This document shows positions 7,447 to 13,999 of a DNA stretch of 16,694 bases, piece after piece; position 1 is the stretch's first letter; each line of letters opens with the position of its first letter. Origin of the DNA: CAMCHP01 sp036835325 (GTDB lineage Bacteria; Bacteroidota; Bacteroidia; Flavobacteriales_D; Sanyastnellaceae); assembly GCA_036835325.1 (NCBI GenBank), contig DAITMF010000060.1, positions 1 to 16,694 on the forward strand, given 5' to 3'. The position numbers and the translations under genes are program-made. Below the pieces are notes generated by a model, which did not search any database, was not told where the DNA came from, and saw only the letters and a list, made by a program, of their open reading frames with translations.

Positions 7447-7956
7447 CTACTCGAGCCAAGCCGCATACGCACCTTCGACAAACTCAACACTCACGTGCTC
7501 TTTCATGTTGGTCGAAAGCAGCACACCGTGGTAATCGGCCCGAATGGGAAAGGTTCGGTGAATGCGGTCAACCAACACTACGGTTTTGAGCGACTTGGGC
7601 TCAGCAGCCAACAAGTGCGCCATGGCGTAACTCAAAGTTTTCCCACTGTTCAGTACGTCATCAACCAACAAGACTGCGCAACCGTTCAGCGCGTCGAAAT
7701 CGCCCAAGAACGCTACATTGGCTGCTGCCGGACGTTGCTTGTTCAGCACTACTTCAAAACACTCGAATGGGATGTCGCTAATGGCTGAAAATTCTTCCTC
7801 GAGCAAAGCTGCAACAGCGGCACCCATTCCTTGCACCCCAACAATCGCAATGCGGTCTTCGCGGTAATGGTCTTCCAATACTTGGTGCGCGAGGCGACGA
7901 ATGATTTGCCTTACGCTCCAGTCGTCAAGAATGCGTGTACGTGACTTCACTTCCAT
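7447..7956 (-). CDS. PyrR-like phosphoribosyltransferase
   Basis: 169-aa type-I phosphoribosyltransferase. The PRPP loop VLLVDDVLNSGKTLSYA (about 95-111) and the following LVDRIHRTFPIRADYHG are very close to PyrR, the pyrimidine attenuation regulator with uracil phosphoribosyltransferase activity. Bacteroidota carry many such proteins, and no pyrimidine gene is in the window, so RNA-binding regulation is not shown and I give no symbol. Start choice: ATG 7956 aligns with the usual N-terminus (short lead then RTRILDDWSVRQIIRRLAHQ) and has a TACCTTAG box just upstream. The alternative GTG 7992 (181 aa) overlaps the stop of the upstream methyltransferase as GTGA, which would suit translational coupling. 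Stop codon is 4 bp from that of the convergent sugar transferase. Confidence 0.87.
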   Translation of the reverse strand: MEVKSRTRILDDWSVRQIIRRLAHQVLEDHYREDRIAIVGVQGMGAAVAALLEEEFSAISDIPFECFEVVLNKQRPAAANVAFLGDFDALNGCAVLLVDDVLNSGKTLSYAMAHLLAAEPKSLKTVVLVDRIHRTFPIRADYHGVLLSTNMKEHVSVEFVEGAYAAWLE

Positions 7957-7960
7957 GGTA

Positions 7961-7968
7961 CTAAGGTA
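7961..7968 (-). promoter_or_regulatory. Candidate -7 element TACCTTAG for the PyrR-like gene
   Basis: One mismatch to TAnnTTTG; same octamer as before the lectin gene. Four nt separate it from ATG 7956, so an mRNA from here would be leaderless. It lies inside the longer GTG-start version of the gene. Confidence 0.35.
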
Positions 7969-7988
7969 CAAATCACTGTCCAATGCAA

Positions 7989-8573
7989 TCACTTTTTCAC
8001 GAACCGAATGGCCAGCTCACGTCCTGCGCGTGGCTCAATCGACAAGTCAGCGCGATCCATCCGATCCAAATCGAAAAAATCAGCAAACCTCAAACGGTAC
8101 TCTTCGGCACTTCCACCAAACGGAGGCCCTTCATGGGTAAGTGGAAAATCGAAAAGCAGACCTGCCAATACGCCACCTTCGTTCAGCAATGAATGCACTT
8201 TGGCAACGTAACGGTCGCGCAAATCGGGCGACAAGGCACAGAAGAAGGTTTGCTCCAAAATGAGGTCAAAGCCTCCATCCAACTCAAAAAAATCAGATTG
8301 AATAAGGTGTGCACCGGGGAAATCAGGCACCCGTCGGGCAAAATCATCGAGCGGTTCGCGGCTCCAATCGACAATGTGCACCTCGGTATAGCCCAATCGA
8401 TGAAGTGCTTCGGCCTCGTAGGCCCGTCCACAGCCCGGTATGAGGATGCGCGCATTTTTCGGGAACTCGCTTGCAAAGGCGATTAGTTGGGGCGACGCGT
8501 AACCAATGTCCCAACCTGTGCGGCCGTTGTGGTAGCGCTCTGACCAGTACTGCGCATCGAGTGAGCTGCTCAT
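7989..8573 (-). CDS. TPMT-like SAM-dependent methyltransferase
   Basis: 194-aa class-I methyltransferase of the thiopurine S-methyltransferase-like group, cytosolic. Visible: YWSERYHNGRTGWDIGYASP (about 9-28), the family N-terminal signature with W21; SAM-binding ILIPGCGRAYEAEAL (43-57) and VHIVDWS (65-71); the acidic-loop region SDFFEL; EQTFFCALSPDLRDRYV (107-123) in the place of the family DRxAxxALPxxxR-type segment; and HEGPPFGGSAEEY (147-159), also typical. Substrate unknown; related proteins act on sulphur, selenium or tellurium compounds or small thiols (family knowledge, not shown here). Its ATG overlaps the rlmD stop as ATGA, and its stop overlaps a possible GTG of the PyrR-like gene, placing it in the middle of a coupled three-gene operon. 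Confidence 0.88.
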   Translation of the reverse strand: MSSSLDAQYWSERYHNGRTGWDIGYASPQLIAFASEFPKNARILIPGCGRAYEAEALHRLGYTEVHIVDWSREPLDDFARRVPDFPGAHLIQSDFFELDGGFDLILEQTFFCALSPDLRDRYVAKVHSLLNEGGVLAGLLFDFPLTHEGPPFGGSAEEYRLRFADFFDLDRMDRADLSIEPRAGRELAIRFVKK

Positions 8574-10015
8574 GGTTGCAATTCAAATTGTGCCACTGCT
8601 TCGATGTGCGAGGTGTGCGGAAATTGGTCGACCAACTTCAACTTCGTCATCCGGTAGCCGTGCTCGGCCAAGGTTTGGGCATCGCGAGCCTGGGTAGCCG
8701 GGTTGCACGAAACGTAAACGATTCGCTTCGCTCCCAAGCCTATGACCTTCAGCAAGGTCTTCGGTGCTATGCCCGCACGCGGTGGATCGAGCACCAAAGC
8801 AGCAATTTTCCCTGCGTACTCGGGGTGCTCTTTCAAGAACTTACCGGCGTCTGCGGCCAAAAATTCAACGCGGTCAATCGCGTTCAACCGGGCATTGCGC
8901 CGGGCATCGGCAATGGCGCTCTCAACAATGTCTACGCCAATCACGCGGTGCGGCACTTTTTTCGCAAGGAGCTGAGCAATGGTGCCGGTTCCGCAGAAAA
9001 GGTCGAGCACAATGCCATCGGCACGTTCAGGCTCTCCGGTAAAGGCGATGACTTCATTGTACAAGCGCTCGGCACTGGCCGGGTTGGTTTGAAAAAAACT
9101 CGCCATGCTGATGCTGAAATCCAATCCATTGATGCGTTCAGTGATGGTTGAATCGCCCCACAGCATGGTAGAATTTCCGGCACGGGCTTCGACACGCTCA
9201 CCACGGTCATCGTTGAGTGTGTGCAGCACTCCGGCAACTTTGTCGCCCCACAAACCGCGCACCATCGCAACGAATCCTTCCGCATCAAACCGCTCGAGGT
9301 CATCGCTGGTGGTGACCAAGTTCAGCAGGAGTTTGTTTTGGAAGTAGCTCTTACGCACGACGAAAAAGCGAAAGAAGCCTTCTCGTCGCGGTGGATGCCA
9401 CGCGGGAAGCCCTGTATTCTCGCACCATTGGCGCATCTCGTGCAAACGGCTCTCGACATCGGCATCGAACATTCCACTGTCAGTGTCGAGGTTTTCAACC
9501 ATCCACCAGGTGCCACGGTGTTTGAATCCGAGCGCAAAACCGTCAAAGTCTTCCCCCGTCTTCGGATCGTGGCCGATGGCCGAAAACGAATACTCCATTT
9601 TGTTGCGGTAATGCCATGTCGACGGCGATGCCACCAAACCGGCATAAACCTCATCAAGTTGCTCCAGTTTGCCGATTTTCCGATAGAGATCAAGGGCTGT
9701 TAGCTCCTTGTAACGGTGCTGAATCTCAATGGGCAGTCGTGCATAAGGGGCTCCCGGAATGGCTTGGTACGCATTGGGTTGTTCATCCGCCGAAGGCGAA
9801 ATCACCTCCTCGAGCTTGCATTCGGCGTAGCGGTTTTTGCACGTAACAATGCGGGCTTTCACCAATTGGCCAGGCACTGCGTTCTGAATGAACACGGTAA
9901 AATCGCCGCTTTCGGTTTTGATGCGTGCAATTGCCTTGCCACCGAATGCGATGTCAGTTACCTGTGCCTCAATAACTTCACCTCGTTTAAACAGACGTTG
10001 AACACGATTTCCCAT
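8570..10015 (-). CDS. rlmD: RlmD-type 23S rRNA (uracil-5-)-methyltransferase, iron-sulphur cysteines missing
   Basis: RNA m5U methyltransferase of the TrmA/RlmD/RlmCD family (481 aa). Order: N-terminal TRAM domain (about 11-71, GEVIEAQVTDIAFGGKAIARI); central RNA-binding region with WHYRNKMEYSFS (134-145); FFQTNPASAERLY (307-319); SAM-binding VLDLFCGTGTIAQLL (336-350); VLDPPRAG (408-415); YVSCNPATQARD with catalytic Cys437; and HTSHIEAVAQFEL with the base Glu472. Unusual point: where RlmD normally has a four-cysteine iron-sulphur site (CxxxxxCGGC plus a fourth further on), this protein reads NAYQAIPGAPYARLPIEIQ, and the fourth position region reads ENLDTDSGMF, so all four ligands seem absent. 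The exact target uridine (1939 or another) is therefore less certain. Start: ATG 10015 fits the TRAM domain and a CAACTTTG box; ATG 10057 (495 aa) is also possible. First gene of a coupled operon. Confidence 0.92.
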   Translation of the reverse strand: MGNRVQRLFKRGEVIEAQVTDIAFGGKAIARIKTESGDFTVFIQNAVPGQLVKARIVTCKNRYAECKLEEVISPSADEQPNAYQAIPGAPYARLPIEIQHRYKELTALDLYRKIGKLEQLDEVYAGLVASPSTWHYRNKMEYSFSAIGHDPKTGEDFDGFALGFKHRGTWWMVENLDTDSGMFDADVESRLHEMRQWCENTGLPAWHPPRREGFFRFFVVRKSYFQNKLLLNLVTTSDDLERFDAEGFVAMVRGLWGDKVAGVLHTLNDDRGERVEARAGNSTMLWGDSTITERINGLDFSISMASFFQTNPASAERLYNEVIAFTGEPERADGIVLDLFCGTGTIAQLLAKKVPHRVIGVDIVESAIADARRNARLNAIDRVEFLAADAGKFLKEHPEYAGKIAALVLDPPRAGIAPKTLLKVIGLGAKRIVYVSCNPATQARDAQTLAEHGYRMTKLKLVDQFPHTSHIEAVAQFELQP

Positions 10016-10021
10016 AGGCCG

Positions 10022-10029
10022 CAAAGTTG
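10022..10029 (-). promoter_or_regulatory. Candidate -7 element CAACTTTG for the rlmD operon
   Basis: One mismatch (first base) to TAnnTTTG on the minus strand, 6 nt before ATG 10015. If real it would exclude the longer start at 10057. Confidence 0.3.
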
Positions 10030-10067
10030 TCGATTTCTTTCTGATTCGTGCGCTCATCGAAAACCTG

Positions 10068-10075
10068 TTTATTTG
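10068..10075 (+). promoter_or_regulatory. Weak candidate -7 element TTTATTTG for the SLC13 transporter
   Basis: One mismatch to TAnnTTTG with TTCG (10045-10048) 19 nt upstream as a possible degraded -33 element; 22 nt before the ATG at 10098. The intergenic space between the two divergent genes is only 82 bp, so both promoters must sit almost on top of each other. Confidence 0.28.
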
Positions 10076-10097
10076 CAATTGAAGCCACACCGTTCGA

Positions 10098-11516
10098 ATG
10101 AATGTAACCCTTAAGCAGTTTGGATTTTGGGGAGGATGCAGCGCCTTCGCAGGCTTGATGCTCTTTGGCGACGGCAGCACCTTCATGGCGGTTATGGCCA
10201 TTGCGGCATGGATGCTGATTTGGTGGATTACGGAGGCCGTACCCATTGCCGTTACTGCACTTTTACCGTTGGTGCTGTTTCCCCTCACCGGAACCGAATC
10301 AATCGATAAGGTGGCCGGCGCCTATGGCAGTCAGTACGTATTCTTGTTCATGGGCGGATTCATTTTGGCATTGGCCATGGAGAAATGGATGCTTCACAAG
10401 CGCATCGCGTTGGCCATTGTATCGGCGGTTGGTACAAGCCGCAGACGTATCGTGCTGGGCTTTATGCTTGCCACTGCGTTGCTGAGCATGTGGATTTCGA
10501 ATACCGCAACCACACTTATGATGCTGCCCATTGCCATGAGCGTGCTGGCCATTGGCAACAACGAGGCAGGAAAGCAGCGATTCACCTTAAACCTGTTGCT
10601 CGGCATTGCGTATGCAGCCAATTGCGGTGGAATTGCCACACTTGTAGGCACCCCTCCCAACGTGGCCATGGCCGGAACGCTGAGCAGCGCTTTCGGCATT
10701 GAAGTAGGATTCACCGATTGGCTGATCATCGGACTGCCGTTTTCTGCCTTGCTGCTCTGGGCGGTGTACTTGCTGCTTACCTTCGTGTTAAACCCTATGC
10801 CGGCAGGCGATGCAGCCGTGGCACACGAGCACCTCGAACGCGAACGAAATGCGCTCGGTAAGATGCACTTTGAAGAACGTCGTGTGCTCATCGTTTTTTC
10901 AGTCACCGCGCTGCTGTGGGTGCTCAAAGACACTATCAACGCTGCTCAAACACTCGTCGAACTCAATGACAGCAGCATCTCGATGCTCGGTGGCTTGGCG
11001 CTATTTGTGGTGCCGGGAAAGAAGTCAAACCGCCTGCTTGAGTGGAGCGACACATCAGCCTTGCCTTGGGGCATTTTGCTTTTGTTTGGCGGAGGGATGG
11101 CCTTGGCCAACGCACTGAAATCGGCAGGTTTGATCGACCGCATTGCGACCTACTTCACTGACTCTCCTGAAAGTGGATTGCTGGTGATCACCGCGTCGTT
11201 GATTGTGATTTCACTCTTGCTCACCGAACTCATAAGCAATTTGGCACTGGTACTGGTTTTCGTCCCGGTGGTCGGAGCCATTGCGGAAGGAATGGGACTC
11301 AGTCCGCTTCAGTTCGCTATACCGGTTACACTGGCAGCAAGTTGCGCGTTTATGCTGCCGATGGCAACACCGCCCAATGCGATTGTATTCGCTGGCGGAC
11401 AAATCAAGATATCTGAAATGGTGCGCTCAGGCGCACTGTTGAACCTTGTGGCCGCACTTTTGGCCATTGCGTTTTCACAATGGGCCATTCCACTGTGGAT
11501 TGAGCATTTTTATTGA
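10098..11516 (+). CDS. SLC13/DASS family Na+-coupled anion symporter
   Basis: 472-aa inner-membrane transporter of the divalent anion:Na+ symporter family (dicarboxylates, citrate or sulphate; substrate not assignable). About 11 hydrophobic segments run along the protein. Family marks: WWITEAVPIAVTALLPLVLF (42-61); SQYVFLFMGGFILALAMEKW (78-97); first SNT motif in WISNTATTLMMLPIAMSVL (132-150); VGTPPNVAMAG (183-193); LPWGILLLFGGGMALA (322-337); and ATPPNAIVFAGG (423-434). The second inverted-repeat SNT motif reads SNLAL (380-384), so its threonine is a leucine (codon TTG). In the family the two SNT motifs line the Na+ and carboxylate sites, so specificity or coupling could differ. Its TGA overlaps the convergent channel gene by 7 bp. 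The ATG at 10098 gives a normal first helix. Confidence 0.94.
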   Translation: MNVTLKQFGFWGGCSAFAGLMLFGDGSTFMAVMAIAAWMLIWWITEAVPIAVTALLPLVLFPLTGTESIDKVAGAYGSQYVFLFMGGFILALAMEKWMLHKRIALAIVSAVGTSRRRIVLGFMLATALLSMWISNTATTLMMLPIAMSVLAIGNNEAGKQRFTLNLLLGIAYAANCGGIATLVGTPPNVAMAGTLSSAFGIEVGFTDWLIIGLPFSALLLWAVYLLLTFVLNPMPAGDAAVAHEHLERERNALGKMHFEERRVLIVFSVTALLWVLKDTINAAQTLVELNDSSISMLGGLALFVVPGKKSNRLLEWSDTSALPWGILLLFGGGMALANALKSAGLIDRIATYFTDSPESGLLVITASLIVISLLLTELISNLALVLVFVPVVGAIAEGMGLSPLQFAIPVTLAASCAFMLPMATPPNAIVFAGGQIKISEMVRSGALLNLVAALLAIAFSQWAIPLWIEHFY

Positions 11517-12799
11517 AGCCTGTCGGCAGCCTTTTGGATGTCTTTGCCCGTTGGAGCTTCGAACACTTCCAAATCGAACCAGGGCACAGTGGCCAGGAGG
11601 TGGTCAAAAATATCGGCAATAATACCTTCGTAAACCACCCATGTTTTATTGGCACTGAAGCAGTATATCTCAATCGGCAAACCCTTTTCGGTCATATCAA
11701 GTTGGCGCACCATGGTGGTCATTTCCTGGTTGAGGTGCTTGTTGGCCCTAAGGTAATTCAGGCAGTACTGCCGAAACACGCCAACGTTGGTCATGTGACG
11801 CCCATTAATCAATTCTGATTTGTCAACCCCATGTTCACGGTTGTAGGCGTCGATTTCACTTTGTCGAGCCTCAACGTAATCTGCGATGAGCTGGTACTTT
11901 CTGAAGCGTTCAACCATGGCCTCGTCGCAAAAGCGTATGCTGCTCATTTTAATGAGCATGGCCCGCTTTATCCGCCGTCCGCCCGATTCGGTCATCCCTC
12001 GCCAGTTTTTGAACGAATCACTGATGAAGGCGTAGGCGGGGATGGATGTGATGGTTCGGTCCCAGTTCTGCACCATGACGGTGGTAAGATTGATCTCGAT
12101 CACGTCACCGTCGGCATCGTATTTCGGCATCGAAATCCAGTCTCCGACCCGTACCATATCGTAGGCCGACATTTGAATGCTGGCCACGAAACCGAGAATA
12201 GGGTCTTTGAAAATGAGGATGAGGACGGCTGCGAAGGTGCCCATCCCAACCAAAATCGTGAGCGGACTTTCACCGAAGATGAGCGAAAAGAAAAGTACCC
12301 CACCAAAGATGTACACCACAATCTTAGCAAGCTGCGTGTAGCTTGCCCAGGGTTTATCTTTGATTCGATCGATATCCGAGAAGATCTGGTTTATGGAGGT
12401 CAAAACAGAACTGATGCTCCAAACAACCACAACAATGATGAACAAATCGGTGGCGAGCACCACCGATGGAATAATCTTTGGAAAATCGCCAAAGATGTAA
12501 GGTGCAGAAAAGTTGAGAAAAAGCGCCGGACCGATATGAGCGAGCTTGTCAAAAACCCTTTTCTCAACCAAAACATCGTCCCATGTGGCTTTCGTGCGCA
12601 GTATAGCTTTGTGAATGGTGCCTACAACGATGCGTTTCGTGACCCACCAAACGATGGCTGCAATCACCACTACCACCAGAAAGAGAATCAATGCCTTGAG
12701 GTATTGGGCCGGCTGTTCGGCGACACCTAAGCTGTCGCGCAGCCACTTATCAAGCCAAACGGCTAATTGGTAGGTTCTGTCGCTTGCTGTTGCTTTCAT
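11510..12799 (-). CDS. MscS-family mechanosensitive channel (YbdG/MscM-like)
   Basis: 429-aa inner-membrane channel that opens on membrane tension to release solutes on osmotic downshock. Membrane helices at about 34-54, 92-104, 113-135 and 155-175, then the pore helix with SPLTILVGMGTFAAVLILIF (178-197) followed by KDPILGFVASIQMSAYDMVRVGDWI (198-222), the MscS beta-domain entry. GDVIEINLTTVMVQNWDRT (231-249) and IPAYAFISDSFKNWRGM (253-269) with the long C-terminal cytosolic part containing GRRIKRAM, TNVGVFRQYCLNYLR and RQLDMTEKGLPIEIYCF are the YbdG type rather than small MscS. Length matches YbdG. A perfect TATCTTTG box lies 5 nt before the ATG. Divergent from the tRNA pair. Confidence 0.94.
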   Translation of the reverse strand: MKATASDRTYQLAVWLDKWLRDSLGVAEQPAQYLKALILFLVVVVIAAIVWWVTKRIVVGTIHKAILRTKATWDDVLVEKRVFDKLAHIGPALFLNFSAPYIFGDFPKIIPSVVLATDLFIIVVVVWSISSVLTSINQIFSDIDRIKDKPWASYTQLAKIVVYIFGGVLFFSLIFGESPLTILVGMGTFAAVLILIFKDPILGFVASIQMSAYDMVRVGDWISMPKYDADGDVIEINLTTVMVQNWDRTITSIPAYAFISDSFKNWRGMTESGGRRIKRAMLIKMSSIRFCDEAMVERFRKYQLIADYVEARQSEIDAYNREHGVDKSELINGRHMTNVGVFRQYCLNYLRANKHLNQEMTTMVRQLDMTEKGLPIEIYCFSANKTWVVYEGIIADIFDHLLATVPWFDLEVFEAPTGKDIQKAADRLQ

Positions 12800-12804
12800 C
12801 GGTA

Positions 12805-12812
12805 CAAAGATA
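12805..12812 (-). promoter_or_regulatory. Candidate -7 element TATCTTTG for the MscS-like gene
   Basis: Exact TAnnTTTG on the minus strand, with only 5 nt to the ATG at 12799. Transcription from it should start at or next to the start codon. No clear -33 element. Confidence 0.45.
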
Positions 12813-12878
12813 CTTCGTTCGCGCTCAAGTGCTTTATCTAAGGTGGCCTAAGAATTGATTGAAAAAAATCGTTGAATG

Positions 12879-12909
12879 TTTCGTAGATAAAAATGTTTAC
12901 CTACTTTTG
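12879..12909 (+). promoter_or_regulatory. Promoter of the tRNA pair: TTTC-N19-TACTTTTG
   Basis: TACTTTTG (12902-12909) matches TAnnTTTG exactly, with TTTC (12879-12882) 19 nt upstream (one mismatch to TTTG). It ends 18 nt before the first base of tRNA-Ser, the expected distance for a short 5' leader. Confidence 0.55.
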
Positions 12910-12927
12910 CCGTCCGATTCACCGAAT

Positions 12928-13012
12928 GGAGAGGTGGCAGAGTGGTAATGCAGCAGCCTGCTAAGCTGTGACCGAGGTTCTTGGTCCCTGGGTTCGAATC
13001 CCAGTCTCTCCG
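12928..13012 (+). tRNA. trnS-GCU: tRNA-Ser (anticodon GCU)
   Basis: 85-nt class-II tRNA. Acceptor GGAGAGG pairs with TCTCTCC (last pair G-U), discriminator G as usual for serine. Anticodon stem GCAGC/GCTGT encloses loop CTGCTAA with anticodon GCT, reading AGC/AGU codons. A long variable arm (GACC ... GGTC) follows, then the T arm CTGGG-TTCGAAT-CCCAG. The CCA end is not encoded and must be added enzymatically. Confidence 0.96.
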
Positions 13013-13042
13013 CAGAGAGGCGATTACCGCCAAAACGACATT

Positions 13043-13116
<74 letters not shown>

Positions 13117-13122
13117 CGAAGT

Positions 13123-13155
13123 AAAAAGCCCTCCGCAAAGCGGTAGGGCTTTTTT
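13123..13155 (+). terminator. Intrinsic terminator of the tRNA pair
   Basis: AAAAAGCCCT (13123-13132) pairs with AGGGCTTTTT (13145-13154) and CCGC with GCGG inside, around an AAA loop with one bulged T; the descending arm runs into a six-T tract. It starts 6 nt after the tRNA-Pro discriminator. Confidence 0.85.
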
Positions 13156-13159
13156 GTTT

Positions 13160-13192
13160 CCAAAAAGCCCGAGCTCGCTAGAGGCTTTTTGG
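13160..13192. repeat. Second inverted repeat sharing arms with the tRNA terminator
   Basis: CCAAAAAGCC (13160-13169) and GGCTTTTTGG (13183-13192) form a perfect 10-bp stem with a 13-nt loop, 4 nt beyond the terminator. The AAAAAGCC / GGCTTTTT core is the same as in the terminator, so the two structures could exchange arms. There is no T-tract after it on either strand. Confidence 0.6.
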
Positions 13193-13227
13193 GAGCGAAA
13201 AAGACCGCCGGGCGACGCTAGGAGTAT

Positions 13228-13344
13228 TTTAGACTTTAGACACTAGACTTTAGACAATAGACTTCAGACAATAGACTTCAGACAATAGGCTTCAGACACT
13301 AGACTTCAGACAATAGACTTCAGACAATAGACTTCAGACAATAG
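13228..13344 (+). repeat. Heptamer tandem array, left arm (TTYAGAC / AATAGAC units)
   Basis: Sixteen whole 7-bp units in unbroken register plus five bases, running into the N gap. Units are TTTAGAC, TTCAGAC, AATAGAC, ACTAGAC and one AATAGGC; after the first few they alternate, giving a 14-bp higher-order unit (TTCAGACAATAGAC). No open reading frame or spacers are visible. It is the reverse complement in kind of the right arm. Confidence 0.9.
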
Positions 13345-13444
13345 NNNNNNNNNNNNNNNNNNNNNNNNNNNNNNNNNNNNNNNNNNNNNNNNNNNNNNNN
13401 NNNNNNNNNNNNNNNNNNNNNNNNNNNNNNNNNNNNNNNNNNNN
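13345..13444. other. Assembly gap (100 N)
   Basis: Exactly 100 undetermined bases, the usual placeholder for a scaffold gap of unknown length, placed inside the heptamer array. Nothing can be said about its content, and the true distance between the two arms is not known. Confidence 0.98.
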
Positions 13445-13556
13445 ATCTCAAGTCTAAAATCTCAAGTCTAGAATCTCAAGTCTAAAGTCTAAAGTCTAGA
13501 ATCTAAAATCTGAAGTCTAAAATCTCAAGTCTAGAATCTTAAGTCTAGAACGTAAA
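13445..13556 (+). repeat. Heptamer tandem array, right arm (RTCTNRA units)
   Basis: Fifteen 7-bp units in perfect register, such as ATCTCAA, GTCTAAA, GTCTAGA, ATCTGAA, and a degenerate sixteenth (ACGTAAA). ATCTCAA and GTCTARA mostly alternate, again a 14-bp unit. Left-arm units TTTAGAC and TTCAGAC are the reverse complements of GTCTAAA and GTCTGAA, so the array changes orientation across the gap. Bases 13557-13636, up to the next gene, hold no feature I can support. Confidence 0.9.
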
Positions 13557-13636
13557 TACCTTACGGTCTGCGCTACCAACTTCGTGCCCTAACCTGTTCG
13601 TGAACTCGGCTTTCGAACGCAAAAAAAACCAACGGT

Positions 13637-13999
13637 ATGCACGATACCCAAACCTTTTCAGCCTCAATGGGCGTTAATGATAGTGGCAACTCTTTGAAGC
13701 TTGGTCGCCTGCAACTCGACCATACACACATTGACTGCGCCTTGATTTTAAACCAGTACCCCGGCGGGTGCATGCTAGAGGTCAACCATCACCACGAAAG
13801 CACGTTCTGCTTCGTCCACGAACTCAACAATGCCGTGATGTTGGCCTTCAATGAAGATGTCGACGACTACACCGTACTTCGTCACGCCGACTTTGTTGCC
13901 CATCCACGGTTTATGGAGCGCAATGAACGACTGCTGCTGCTTTTGCCGCAATGGGCGTTCGATGAACTTGAGCTGGCACTGGCCACGCTCACCGACTAA
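13637..13999 (+). CDS. 120-aa protein of unknown function
   Basis: Not recognised. Soluble, no signal peptide or membrane helix. It is rich in acidic residues and histidines (pI probably low), with DHTHIDCALILNQYPGGCMLEVNHHHES in the middle, FVHELNNAVMLAFNEDVDDYTVLRH, and a C-terminal PQWAFDELELALATLTD that looks helical. The alternation of hydrophobic stretches suggests a small alpha/beta domain. ATG 13637 is preceded by an A-run and ACGGT, as common in this phylum where Shine-Dalgarno sites are little used; ATG 13667 is an alternative. It lies just after the heptamer array and its stop overlaps by 3-4 bp the stop of the convergent membrane protein. Codon use looks like the neighbours, supporting a real gene. 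Confidence 0.65.
   Translation: MHDTQTFSASMGVNDSGNSLKLGRLQLDHTHIDCALILNQYPGGCMLEVNHHHESTFCFVHELNNAVMLAFNEDVDDYTVLRHADFVAHPRFMERNERLLLLLPQWAFDELELALATLTD

Noticed and set aside
8471..9151. 226-aa plus-strand open frame
   Set aside because: Antisense to rlmD and the methyltransferase, both with clear family motifs.
10058..10288. N-terminal extension of RlmD to 10288
   Set aside because: It would overlap the divergent transporter gene by nearly 200 bp, and the TRAM domain starts after 10015.
11831..12730. 299-aa plus-strand open frame
   Set aside because: Antisense to the well-supported MscS-family gene; composition is that of a shadow frame (rich in His, Asp, Asn) with no domain signature.
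13228..13556. CRISPR array
   Set aside because: Units are 7 bp and directly adjacent, with no unique spacers and no cas genes nearby.
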